A DNA stretch of 64,000 nt, taken from positions 595,032 to 659,031 of the forward strand of contig NZ_WFLK01000001.1 in NCBI RefSeq assembly GCF_009208565.1, in the 5' to 3' direction. The DNA comes from Janthinobacterium aquaticum (GTDB lineage Bacteria > Pseudomonadota > Gammaproteobacteria > Burkholderiales > Burkholderiaceae_D). Positions 27,194 through 35,046 of this stretch are shown here, in pieces. Under the pieces are notes generated by a model that was not told where the DNA came from, made no database searches, and was given only the letters and a program-made list of their open reading frames with translations. Within the stretch, counting starts at the first letter, position 1, and the number at the start of each line of letters is the position of its first letter. The translations under genes were made by a program, and so were the position numbers.

Positions 27194-28351
27194 ATGTTCA
27201 ATTTTGACTTTTACAATCCTACGCAAATCCTGTTCGGCCAGGGCCAGAGCGCTGCCATCGGCCAGTTGGTGCCGCTAGGGGCACGCGTGCTGATGACCTA
27301 TGGCGGCGGCAGCATCCGCAAGAACGGCGTCTACGATGAGGTGCGCGGCGCGCTGGCCGGCCACACCGTCATCGAATTTGGCGGCATTGAAACCAACCCC
27401 AGCTACGAGACGCTGATGGAAGCGGTGGCGCTGGTGAAGCAGGAAAAGATCGACTTCCTGCTGGCCGTCGGCGGCGGCTCGGTGATCGACGGCACCAAGT
27501 TTATTGCCGCCGCCGCGCTGTACAAGGGCGAGCCGTGGGAGCTGCTTGAAAACAACGGCAAGACCATCGAAGCCGCCCTGCCCTTTGCCACCGTATTGAC
27601 GCTGCCGGCCACCGGCTCGGAGATGAACGGCTCGGCCGTCATCACGCGCGAGGCGACCCGGGAAAAGCGCTGGTTTGCCAGCCGCAAGGTGTATCCGGTG
27701 TTTTCGGTGCTCGATCCGTCGACCACGTTTACGCTGCCGCTGCGCCAGGTGGGCAACGGCGTGATCGAAGCGTTTGCGCATGTGATGGAGCAATATCTGA
27801 CCTATCCGGTCAACAGCGCGCTGCAGGACCGTTTTGCCGAAGGCATCCTGCAAACGCTGATCGAGGAAGGACCGCGCGCGCTGGCCAATCCGGACGATTA
27901 CGACGTGCGCGCCAACGTGATGCTGAGCGCCACGCTGGCCATGAACGGTCTGATCGGCGCCGGCGTGCCGCAGGACTGGTCGGCGCACGCGATCGGCCAC
28001 CAGCTCACCAGCCTGTATGAACTCGACCATGCGCAAACGATGGCCATTCTCCTGCCCAGCATGATGCGCGTGCGCCGCGACGCCAAGCGCGCCAGGCTGC
28101 TGCAGTATGCGGCGCGTATCTGGAACCTCGACGGCGGCGATGAAAATGGCCGCATCGAAGGGGCGATTGTACGTACCGAATTCTTTATCCGCCATATGGG
28201 CCTCAAAACCAGCCTGGCCGACTATGGGCTCGACCATGGCAGCATCGAGGCCGTGCTGACCGCGCTCGAAGCGCACGGCATGACGGCCATGGGCGAGCAG
28301 CGCGACGTGACGCTGGAAGTGAGCCGCAAGGTGCTGGAAATGAGCTTGTAG
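27194..28351 (+). CDS. yqhD: Iron-containing alcohol dehydrogenase (YqhD-type aldehyde reductase)
   Basis: A 385-residue protein begun at the ATG at 27194 (MFNFDFYNPTQILFGQGQ), preceded by GGGAGAG. YqhD reduces short toxic aldehydes with NADPH. The nucleotide-binding GGGSVIDGTKF is near residue 95. Metal-binding residues are in GVIEAFAHVMEQYL and in DWSAHAIGHQLTSLYELDHAQTMAIL, giving the Asp and three His expected. Length and motif spacing match YqhD closely. It is divergent from the EncFtn-like gene, 134 bases away. Confidence 0.9.
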   Translation: MFNFDFYNPTQILFGQGQSAAIGQLVPLGARVLMTYGGGSIRKNGVYDEVRGALAGHTVIEFGGIETNPSYETLMEAVALVKQEKIDFLLAVGGGSVIDGTKFIAAAALYKGEPWELLENNGKTIEAALPFATVLTLPATGSEMNGSAVITREATREKRWFASRKVYPVFSVLDPSTTFTLPLRQVGNGVIEAFAHVMEQYLTYPVNSALQDRFAEGILQTLIEEGPRALANPDDYDVRANVMLSATLAMNGLIGAGVPQDWSAHAIGHQLTSLYELDHAQTMAILLPSMMRVRRDAKRARLLQYAARIWNLDGGDENGRIEGAIVRTEFFIRHMGLKTSLADYGLDHGSIEAVLTALEAHGMTAMGEQRDVTLEVSRKVLEMSL

Positions 28352-28420
28352 CAGCCATGCATTGTTGTAAAACCGTCAGCTGCGCGAGACAGCTGGCGGT
28401 GCTTCGTGCTAAGCTGTCGC

Positions 28421-28500
28421 TTCGCTAGGGGTCCTGGAGCTGTTTTCCGGGTGAGAGATACCCTTCGTACCTGATCTGGATAATGCCAGCGAAGGAAAGC
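28421..28500 (+). ncRNA. TPP (thiamine pyrophosphate) riboswitch
   Basis: The conserved TPP aptamer elements occur in order: TTCGCT and GGGGTCC at the 5' side, GGGTGAGA followed by ATACCC, then ACCTGATCTGG, ATAATGCCAGCG and GAAGGAAA. The closing P1 helix pairs TTCGCT (28421-28426) with AGCGAA (28488-28493). It lies 50 bases ahead of a TonB-dependent receptor on the same strand. A CCTCC stretch at 28513-28520 could take part in the expression platform. TPP binding should reduce receptor expression. Confidence 0.93.
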
Positions 28501-28550
28501 GCAAAGTACCCACCCTCCTTTGATAGCTCCTGCGTTGGCGCCAGCCGAAC

Positions 28551-30722
28551 ATGCCAACACGAGCAATCATGCCTACACCGAATCTGTCTGTTTCCCTGCT
28601 GACCCTGGCTATCGCACAAGCGTTTGCCGCGCCCGCCTTTGCCCTAGACACCGCCACGCCAGAGGCCGCCGACACGCCCAGCATGGCCGAAGTGGTCGTT
28701 ACTGCCAGCAAGACGCCGGCGGCAAAGCGCGCCACGGTGGGCGGTTTTTCCGACGCAGCCCTGCTGGAAACGCCGGCCGCCGTCACCGTCATCTCGCAGC
28801 AACAGCTGCAGGACCTGCAGATCCGTAATGCCAGCGAAGCGGTGCGCCTGGACGCCAGCATCAACGACGCCTACAACGCCGTCGGCTATGCCGAGCAGTT
28901 CTCGATCCGTGGCTTCAAGCTCGACAACAATTCCAGCTACCGCAAGGACGGCGTGGCCATTCCCGGCGACACCCAGATTCCACTGGAAAACAAGGAGCGC
29001 ATCGAGGTACTGAAAGGCCTGTCGGGCCTGCAGGCCGGCGTGGCCGCACCGGGCGGCGTGATCGACTTTATCGTCAAGCGCCCCACCGCCGAGCCACTGC
29101 GCACGGTCACGCTTGAAGCGCGCGAGCGCGGCACGCTGTATGGCGCAGTCGACCTCGGTGGCCGCCTGGAAGACCCACGCTTTGGCTACCGCATCAATGT
29201 GGCGGCAGAACGCCTGCGCTCGTATATCAAGGGCGCCGACGGCAACCGCAAATTCATTTCCGGCGCGTTTGACTGGCAGATTTCACCGAAAGCGCTGCTG
29301 CAGCTCGACGCCGACTACCAGTACAAGGCGCAGGCCACCGCACCAGGTTTCCAGTTGCTGGGCAACACTACCCTGCCCACGCACGTCAGTGCCGACACCA
29401 TGCTCAACCTGCAGCCCTGGACGCGTCCGGTCGAAACCATCACCAGCAACATCGGCCTGCGCTTCCAGTACGCGTTTGACGACAACTGGCACGCCACCCT
29501 GTCGGCCAACCAGCATTCGTTCAAGCGTGACGACTACACCGCCTTCCCGTACGGCTGCAGTTCGGAAAACCTGTTTCCAGGTTTCTGCAGCAATGGCGAC
29601 TATGACGTGTATGACTACCGCAGCCTCGGTGAAACCAAGAAGCCGCTCAGTGCACAGGCGATGATCCAGGGCAAATTTGCCACCGGCAGCGTGCGCCATG
29701 CGCTGACGGCGGGCGTATCGACCTTCCGCCGCAAGGATCGCGCCGGCCTGTACGTCTACGACTATGCCGGCGTGAGCAATATCTACCAGCCGGTGATCGT
29801 CGAGCCATCGAGCGGCGTGCAGGGGCCGGTGCGCCTGACCCGCAACGACCGCGAGAATTCCGTGTTCGTGCAGGACATCGTCAGCCTGGCGCCAAGCTGG
29901 ACGCTGCATGCGGGCCTGCGCCATGTCAGCGTGGACGGCTACCAGTACGTACTCAAGGCCGACCCGAGCGTGGCCGAAGTGCGCGCCAGCCACGACTTCC
30001 TGCTGCCCAATCTGGCGCTGGTCTACAACGTGCTCGACAACGTGGCCGTGTATGGCGCCTACTCGCAAGGCATGGAGCATGGCGGCACGGCCGACCGCAA
30101 GGCAGCCAATGCCAATGAAGAGCTGTCGCCGAGCCGCTCGAAGCAGATCGAGTTCGGCGTGAAGGCCGACCTGACACCGGACTTCATGGTGGCAGCCAGC
30201 CTGTTCCAGATCCGCAAGGGCCTGGAATTCCAGAACGAAGCCAGTTACTTTGTGCGCGCAGGCCAGGCCCAGCATCGCGGGCTGGAATTGTCAGCGCAGG
30301 GCAAGGCCACGCCCGACCTGACGTTGGGCGTGTCGGCCACGTTGCTCAACAGTCGCCAGTCCGCTACCGGCGAAGCCTCGCTCGACGGCAAGCGCGTGCC
30401 CAATGTTCCGGCTTTCAAAAGCAATATGCATGCCGACTACCGCGTGCAGCAGCTTGCCGGCCTGAGCGTCAACGGCAGCTGGGAATATGCAGGCAAGAAG
30501 GCGTTCCAGTACAACAATGCGACTTTTGTGCCGTCGTACCATGTGTTCAATCTGGGTGCCGCTTACGCCACGCGCATTGCCGGCCAGCAGACCACCTTGC
30601 GCGCCACCGTCAACAACGTGTTCGACAAGTTCTACTGGCGCGACGCCACGCCGGAGTCCGACGGCTATCTGTATCCGGGCGCCAGCCGCACGCTGCGCGT
30701 GTCGGCCCAGTTTGACTTCTGA
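28551..30722 (+). CDS. TonB-dependent outer-membrane receptor under TPP riboswitch control
   Basis: A 723-residue outer-membrane receptor. The N-terminus is a signal peptide ending near APAFA; the start at 28551 keeps an arginine before the hydrophobic core, while 28569 is an alternative. A TonB-box-like MAEVVVTAS is followed by the plug domain (ETPAAVTVISQQQLQDLQIRNASEAVRLDASIN...FSIRGFKLDNN...ERIEVLKGLSGLQAGVAAPGGVIDFIVKRP) and a beta-barrel ending in the aromatic residue of VSAQFDF. By sequence it looks like a siderophore-type receptor, but the TPP riboswitch upstream argues that it imports thiamine or a thiamine precursor. The following genes, on the other strand, encode a vitamin-type transporter and kinase. 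Confidence 0.88.
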   Translation: MPTRAIMPTPNLSVSLLTLAIAQAFAAPAFALDTATPEAADTPSMAEVVVTASKTPAAKRATVGGFSDAALLETPAAVTVISQQQLQDLQIRNASEAVRLDASINDAYNAVGYAEQFSIRGFKLDNNSSYRKDGVAIPGDTQIPLENKERIEVLKGLSGLQAGVAAPGGVIDFIVKRPTAEPLRTVTLEARERGTLYGAVDLGGRLEDPRFGYRINVAAERLRSYIKGADGNRKFISGAFDWQISPKALLQLDADYQYKAQATAPGFQLLGNTTLPTHVSADTMLNLQPWTRPVETITSNIGLRFQYAFDDNWHATLSANQHSFKRDDYTAFPYGCSSENLFPGFCSNGDYDVYDYRSLGETKKPLSAQAMIQGKFATGSVRHALTAGVSTFRRKDRAGLYVYDYAGVSNIYQPVIVEPSSGVQGPVRLTRNDRENSVFVQDIVSLAPSWTLHAGLRHVSVDGYQYVLKADPSVAEVRASHDFLLPNLALVYNVLDNVAVYGAYSQGMEHGGTADRKAANANEELSPSRSKQIEFGVKADLTPDFMVAASLFQIRKGLEFQNEASYFVRAGQAQHRGLELSAQGKATPDLTLGVSATLLNSRQSATGEASLDGKRVPNVPAFKSNMHADYRVQQLAGLSVNGSWEYAGKKAFQYNNATFVPSYHVFNLGAAYATRIAGQQTTLRATVNNVFDKFYWRDATPESDGYLYPGASRTLRVSAQFDF

Positions 30723-30729
30723 TCGACTA

Positions 30730-31263
30730 TCAGGCGTTAGCGATGGCGCGTTCGATCAGCGGCATGGCCTGCGCCATGCGCTGTGCGAGCGTGCCGTGCA
30801 GGATATGGTGCGGTATCTGCCGCGCCGCCAGCTCGCCGAGCAGCAGCTGGTAGACCTGCTGGCGCACAGCTTCCGATTCGCGCTGCAGGCCATCGGCCAC
30901 CCACGGCGTATCGGGCGCGGTCACCAGTGTCAGGTCGTAGCGCGTGGCAGCGGCCAGCGCTGCCAGTTGCACATCTTCGCCATCGAAGTAATGGCGGCTG
31001 TAGAGCACCGTCATCAGGGGCGTGGTGTCGCACACCAGCACCCGCTTTGCCCGGCCAGCCGCCTCGCGCTCGCGCGCCACCTGCGTGCTGGCAATCAGGA
31101 ACTGGTCGGCGGCAACGGGTACCCTGCCCTCTTTTTCCACGAACTCGCGCAAGTATTCCGGCACCCACACCGTGTCCAGGCGTTCGGCCAGGGCGGCGGC
31201 CAGAGTCGACTTGCCCGACGATTCGGCACCCAGGATGGCGATGCGGTACAGCGCTGCGCTCAC
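30730..31263 (-). CDS. NadR-like P-loop kinase (ribosylnicotinamide-kinase domain family)
   Basis: A 177-residue kinase. Walker A is GAESSGKST near residue 11. The segments VWVPEYLREFVEKEG, VLVCDTTPLMTVLYSRHYFDG and DLTLVTAPDTPWVADGLQRES match the C-terminal ribosylnicotinamide kinase domain of NadR; the adenylyltransferase domain is absent. The start overlaps the stop of the PnuC-type transporter by four bases (ATGA), so uptake and phosphorylation are coupled. The substrate may be nicotinamide riboside, as in NadR, or thiamine, given the TPP-controlled receptor that ends eight bases away on the other strand. The sequence does not decide between these. Confidence 0.8.
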   Translation of the reverse strand: MSAALYRIAILGAESSGKSTLAAALAERLDTVWVPEYLREFVEKEGRVPVAADQFLIASTQVAREREAAGRAKRVLVCDTTPLMTVLYSRHYFDGEDVQLAALAAATRYDLTLVTAPDTPWVADGLQRESEAVRQQVYQLLLGELAARQIPHHILHGTLAQRMAQAMPLIERAIANA

Positions 31264-31871
31264 TTGAGAACCATCGCATCGGGCGCGGCCGGCGCGGCTT
31301 TTTTCCAGGCCAGCAGGCCGATCACGGCCATCACCACGAACACGCCATACAGCACAGCGGTCAGCATCAGATTCTTGTGGATATACAGACCGACGTACAG
31401 GATATCGACCACGATCCAGACGATCCAGTTTTCCAGTTTTTTACGCGACAGCAGCACCTGCCCCACCAGGCTGCCGGCCGTCAGAAAGCCGTCGGCATGG
31501 GGCACGTCGGTATCGGTGGAAGTAAGCAGCCAGGCGATCAGCAGAAAGCCGGCCAGCCAGCCAGCGCCGCTGGCCAGCCAGCCGCGCAGCGACAGCGTGG
31601 TCACCGGCAGCACGGTCGCGCCCTGCTGCGGATGCAGCCACTGGTACCAGCCCCAGAACGACACGGTAATGAACACCAGCTGCAGCGCCATGTCGCCATA
31701 CAGGCGCGAGGCAAAAAACACCCAGCCATAGGCAGCCGAGGAAATAATCGCAAACAGCCAGGCCCAGTGATTCTGGCCAATATTGAGCGCAACGGTTGTC
31801 AGTGCCAGGACAAAGGAAATCAGTTCAAGCGGCGTGGTGGCAAAGCCGAGCAGCAACAGCGTATCGTTCAT
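31260..31871 (-). CDS. pnuC: PnuC-family vitamin transporter
   Basis: A 203-residue inner-membrane protein with about seven hydrophobic segments, normal for PnuC. The family core WFxxQxxxxxG-type region reads LVFITVSFWGWYQWLH, and the second half has KLENWIVWIVVDILYVGLYIHKNLMLTAVLYGVFVVMAVIGLLAWKK, typical of the family. PnuC proteins facilitate nicotinamide riboside entry, whereas the related PnuT carries thiamine. Coupling to a kinase traps the substrate in the cell. The neighbouring TPP-riboswitch receptor makes PnuT function a serious alternative. No second riboswitch is visible upstream of this gene. Confidence 0.82.
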   Translation of the reverse strand: MNDTLLLLGFATTPLELISFVLALTTVALNIGQNHWAWLFAIISSAAYGWVFFASRLYGDMALQLVFITVSFWGWYQWLHPQQGATVLPVTTLSLRGWLASGAGWLAGFLLIAWLLTSTDTDVPHADGFLTAGSLVGQVLLSRKKLENWIVWIVVDILYVGLYIHKNLMLTAVLYGVFVVMAVIGLLAWKKAAPAAPDAMVLK

Positions 31872-31965
31872 GGGAATGGGGATCAGGCAGGTGGTGCAGT
31901 ATGCAATAGCGGGCCTGAATAAGCAAGATTGACGCCCTGCCGGCGCTGCCGCCCGTCTCTCTCGC

Positions 31966-32484
31966 CTATGCCAGGTGCAGTCTCGCTGCGCGCGTCAGTG
32001 AGCGCCGAACGATCAGTTCATGAAACGGCCGGATCAGGAAAATATAGGCGCGCCCTATCCGGTTATGGCAATGCACGGCGCTGGCCAGGGTGACGCTTCC
32101 GTACACGCTGCCATCGGCGCTGCGCAGCATCGACAGCCGAAAGTCCAGGTGGCTGTCGTCTTCCCCCACCACGATTTCATCGTCCGTCACCGAATAGATG
32201 CGAAAGATGCCGATGCGCCCGCCCTCGCCGCCTGCCAGCTCGCTGGCCGTCTTGATGCCGAAAGGCGCCACGATGGCGTCGCGCAGCACCATCAGCGCCT
32301 GCGCCCAGCGCGGCTGACTGCCCAGCAGCACGCGCGCCAGGCTCTCCATGTCCATGCCGTGCGCCCGGGGACCCAGCGCTATCTGGTAGGCATCGGCCAG
32401 ATGGCTGCCCGGGTAGAGACCGGCTATCGATGCTTGCCGCGGCAGTTCCACCTTGCGCACTTTGACCTTGCTGGAGCCCATCAT
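31966..32484 (-). CDS. DUF2867 family protein
   Basis: A 172-residue protein begun at the ATG at 32484, six bases after GAGG; a longer frame to 32496 runs towards the operator. The features YPGSHLADAYQIALG, RWAQALMVLRDAIVAPFGIKT and DDEIVVGEDDSHLDFRLSML match DUF2867, a family of unknown function with a START-like or polyketide-cyclase-like appearance, often fused to or next to SDR proteins. It is divergent from a TetR regulator over two matching operator-like sites, so it is probably the regulator's main target. Confidence 0.75.
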   Translation of the reverse strand: MMGSSKVKVRKVELPRQASIAGLYPGSHLADAYQIALGPRAHGMDMESLARVLLGSQPRWAQALMVLRDAIVAPFGIKTASELAGGEGGRIGIFRIYSVTDDEIVVGEDDSHLDFRLSMLRSADGSVYGSVTLASAVHCHNRIGRAYIFLIRPFHELIVRRSLTRAARLHLA

Positions 32485-32497
32485 GGAAGACCTCATA

Positions 32498-32514
32498 TGT
32501 TTTCAGTGATAACA
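32498..32514. promoter_or_regulatory. Putative TetR operator 1
   Basis: The 17-base sequence TGTTTTCAGTGATAACA is nearly palindromic (TGTTxTC / GATAACA around a three-base centre). The same pattern recurs 44 bases away, and both lie between DUF2867 and tetR. Confidence 0.5.
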
Positions 32515-32541
32515 TCGCCATCATACAGACAAATCACGCAA

Positions 32542-32558
32542 TGTAAACACCGATAACA
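32542..32558. promoter_or_regulatory. Putative TetR operator 2
   Basis: TGTAAACACCGATAACA shares the TGT...GATAACA frame of operator 1 and ends two bases before the tetR start codon, so binding would block its own expression. Confidence 0.5.
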
Positions 32559-32559
32559 T

Positions 32560-33174
32560 ATGACTACAGCCAGCTATCACCACGGCAATTTACGCGACAC
32601 CCTGCTAGCGGCCGCAATGGCGCAACTGGCGCAGCAGCAGGACGCCAGCCTGTCGCTGCGCGAACTGGCGCGCACCGCAGGCGTATCGATCGCCGCCGTC
32701 TACCGCCACTTTCCCAGCAAGGAAGCGCTGCTGGCAGAAGTGGCAGCAGCCGGCTTTGCCGCCCTGCGCCAGCGCTGGGACCAGCACCTGCCGCCCTTGG
32801 GCAGCCTGCCGGCGGCCGAACGTTTCGAGCTGCTCGGGCAGCAATATATTGAATTTGCACTCGGTGCACCGGCCCACTATCGTTTGATGTTCGAGCACCA
32901 GGACGTGCGCCAGTTCCCGGTGCTGCTGCAGGCCGCCGAGCAGTGTTTCGAGCATGTGCTGCTGACCGCCGGCGCGGCCGTGCGCGAAGCCGGCCTTGAT
33001 GCACACTGGGCCAAGGCAGCGGCCAGCGCCGGCTGGTCGCTGGGACATGGCTACGTGATGCTGCGCCTGAGCGGCCGGCTCGACATGATAGGCGGCGGCA
33101 ATGAACTGACGCCGGCGCTGGTGCCACGGTTTTTCCAGCTGCCGCTCGAAGCGCTAAGGTGCAGGCCGGCATAG
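32560..33174 (+). CDS. TetR/AcrR family transcriptional regulator
   Basis: A 204-residue regulator. The DNA-binding helix-turn-helix is LSLRELARTAGVSIAAVYRHFPSKEALLAEVAAAGF at about residues 31-66. The C-terminal ligand domain, with ERFELLGQQYIEFALGAPAHYRLMFEHQDV and WSLGHGYVMLRLSGRLDM, belongs to the WHG-type (TetR_C_33) class. It is divergent from the DUF2867 gene with two shared operator-like palindromes in the 75-base gap, so autoregulation and control of DUF2867 are likely. The effector is unknown. Confidence 0.88.
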   Translation: MTTASYHHGNLRDTLLAAAMAQLAQQQDASLSLRELARTAGVSIAAVYRHFPSKEALLAEVAAAGFAALRQRWDQHLPPLGSLPAAERFELLGQQYIEFALGAPAHYRLMFEHQDVRQFPVLLQAAEQCFEHVLLTAGAAVREAGLDAHWAKAAASAGWSLGHGYVMLRLSGRLDMIGGGNELTPALVPRFFQLPLEALRCRPA

Positions 33175-33253
33175 TGCACGCCGCCATAGCGTGCGACAGC
33201 ACTGCATGGCCTCACTACAATGGTGTCTAACCAATGCAGAGGAGTTGACCACC

Positions 33254-33733
33254 ATGATGACCTTGAAGATACGCAGCCTGCTTTCCTCCATTCTGATCGG
33301 CGCCGTTGCCAGCGCCCGTTCGATGACACCGATGGCCACCCTCGCCATGGCCCGCCTGGCCGGACGCAAGACGCCGGGCACGCTGGTGCTGCTGGACCGC
33401 CCCGTATTCAAGCTGGGCGCTTTGGCGATGGGCGCCGGCGAACTGGCCGGCGACAAGATGAAAACGGCGCCCGACCGTACCGTGTTCCTGGGCATGCTGG
33501 CGCGCGTGATGAGCGCCGGCATTGCCGGCGCCGCCCTGGCGCCCGAGGGCCGCGAACGCACTGGCGCCGCTGTCGCCGTGGCAACAGCCGTGCCGATGGC
33601 CTACCTGACGCTGTCGGCACGCAAGCAGGCCATCGCCAAAATCGGCCAGACCCGCAGCGGCCTGATCGAAGACCTGCTGATCGTCGCCGCCGGCGCGGCG
33701 ATTGTGGCGCTGGCAACGAAGTCGGATGAGTGA
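33254..33733 (+). CDS. DUF4126 family membrane protein
   Basis: A 159-residue protein begun at the first of two ATG codons at 33254, about ten bases after GGAG; an in-frame upstream start at 33191 has no ribosome binding site. It has four hydrophobic segments, the GAVASARSMTPMATLAMARLAG opening and GLIEDLLIVAAGAAIVALA near the end, matching DUF4126 integral membrane proteins. Function unknown. It marks the end of the ordinary chromosome before a decayed accessory patch. Confidence 0.75.
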   Translation: MMTLKIRSLLSSILIGAVASARSMTPMATLAMARLAGRKTPGTLVLLDRPVFKLGALAMGAGELAGDKMKTAPDRTVFLGMLARVMSAGIAGAALAPEGRERTGAAVAVATAVPMAYLTLSARKQAIAKIGQTRSGLIEDLLIVAAGAAIVALATKSDE

Positions 33734-34032
33734 TCAATGCATTGCCACTCGACAGACCCATCAACCGCACCTGTGTCGATTCGGTACGCAGGCCGCTCTT
33801 GCCATCGTTGGTGCTTGGGCTGCCTGCATCCCCTTGCTGGCCAACGCGCTGGCTCTGATCGCCAAGCGAACGTTTAAACATCACCCAGGACGATCAAGAT
33901 CACGGCGAACCAACGCCTGCGAGCTACTTGATGGCAGCCTATCGCCTAACTTGGGTGGATTGGGCTGGCACCTAACTATCACTTTTGATGAAACCACAAC
34001 GATCTGCGCTGTACTAATATTTCACTGTTTAG
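33734..34032. other. Degenerate region with short open frames
   Basis: No intact gene is seen. A short plus-strand frame ending about 33990 reads NITQDDQDHGEPTPASYLMAAYRLTWVDWAGT before a stop; it looks like a protein C-terminus but is closed upstream by a stop. It is probably a remnant of a former gene. Confidence 0.35.
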
Positions 34033-34335
34033 AGCGAGGCGCGTGAAATCGAAAGCGGGCTGGTAGCACTTGGCGATGCCAGTTCATCCAGCGCGGACCT
34101 TCCATGCATTAACCTCGGTCACATCGTCAAGTCGCAGGCTATCACCGACACGAGCCAGTCGGCGACCTCCTATCTCGTCGTTGATGCGGTAGTTGTACTA
34201 AACACAAAGGACGGCAAACCGCTGTTCACCATCGACCGCGCGGACCTTGGCGATGTCATCAAAATCCGGAACCCTCACCTGGCCAATGAGTTGGAGGTTG
34301 CGCCGCCCAAGAAGAACAGTGCCAGATTCATGTAG
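34033..34335 (+). pseudogene. Gene remnant, C-terminal 100 codons, no start
   Basis: This frame is open from just after a TAG at 34030-34032 to a TAG at 34333-34335 but has no ATG or GTG near its beginning. It reads in part LVALGDASSSADLPCINLGHIVKSQ and later TSYLVVDAVVVLNTKDGKPLFTIDRADLGDVIKI, which looks like real protein. A Rho-independent terminator follows directly, as it would behind a true gene end. I do not recognise the family. It is most likely the 3' end of a gene whose 5' part was deleted. Confidence 0.4.
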
Positions 34336-34351
34336 TGCCGACGAGACAAAT

Positions 34352-34385
34352 CAAAAAGACCCGGGCTTGTTTTCGGGTTTTTTTT
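34352..34385 (+). terminator. Rho-independent terminator
   Basis: The stem ACCCG / CGGGT with a ten-base loop is flanked by AAAAAG and a run of eight T residues. It follows the gene remnant and faces the convergent DUF4755-like gene. Confidence 0.75.
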
Positions 34386-34387
34386 AC

Positions 34388-34930
34388 TTACCGATTATTG
34401 ACTTTTTGATCGAAAATCTCCATCCAGCGCAACAGGTTCTTCTTTTGCTCCGAATCATGAGGGAATCTGATTTGCCATTCAGGGTTATCTATGTCTCTAA
34501 CCTGCACGAAAAATCCGCTCGCCATTTTATTCATGCGGTCCTGGCCAATTGTTCGTGCGACCCCGGCCATGCCACCGTTAATAACAGCGCCTCCGGACTC
34601 CAGATTGTATCGCCAGCTTCGGATATCGCTAAAATCATAGGTCTTGGACTTCCCATTTTCGGCAAGATAAACTTTGCGATCTCTTTCGCTGATGCCTATG
34701 GCAAAATCCTCATAAACATGACTATAGTCGGCGTTGGCCAGCGCATTTTTATCCAAATGCTTTATATTGTTTATCTTGTTTTTATTTTTTCGCAAAAGCT
34801 TGCGACCAAAGAAAACAATAACTGCACCCAGGAAAATATAAAAAATGCCGCCAGCACCAAAAATCATGGCAGGAATCCCATTAAGAATAAACAAGGCACC
34901 AATAACGATGAGAGACCAGGATAAAATCAT
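34388..34930 (-). CDS. DUF4755-like membrane-anchored protein, AT-rich
   Basis: A 180-residue protein begun at the ATG at 34930 (MILSWSLIVIGALFILNGIPAMIFGAGGIFYIFLGAVIVFFG), preceded by AGGT. Two membrane segments occupy residues 1-42, and a basic stretch RKLLRKNKNKINNIK follows. The soluble part, with DFAIGISERDRKVYLAENGKSKTYDFSDIRSWRYN, resembles DUF4755 and related cytoplasmic domains. Codons are clearly more A/T-ending than in the flanking chromosome, which suggests acquired DNA. The function is unknown. Confidence 0.55.
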   Translation of the reverse strand: MILSWSLIVIGALFILNGIPAMIFGAGGIFYIFLGAVIVFFGRKLLRKNKNKINNIKHLDKNALANADYSHVYEDFAIGISERDRKVYLAENGKSKTYDFSDIRSWRYNLESGGAVINGGMAGVARTIGQDRMNKMASGFFVQVRDIDNPEWQIRFPHDSEQKKNLLRWMEIFDQKVNNR

Positions 34931-35046
34931 GTTTTTACCTATAGTGAAAGAAAAATAAAATGCCCCAGGAGATTTATGAAACACGAATCACTTCAGAGGG
35001 CATGCTTGAAGGCAATCTTACAGCATTTAATGCCAGTGCTGCATCA

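Noticed and set aside
28373..28399. Hairpin CAGCTG...CAGCTG after the yqhD gene considered as a terminator
   Set aside because: There is no T tract after the stem, and it abuts the TPP aptamer, so its role is unclear.
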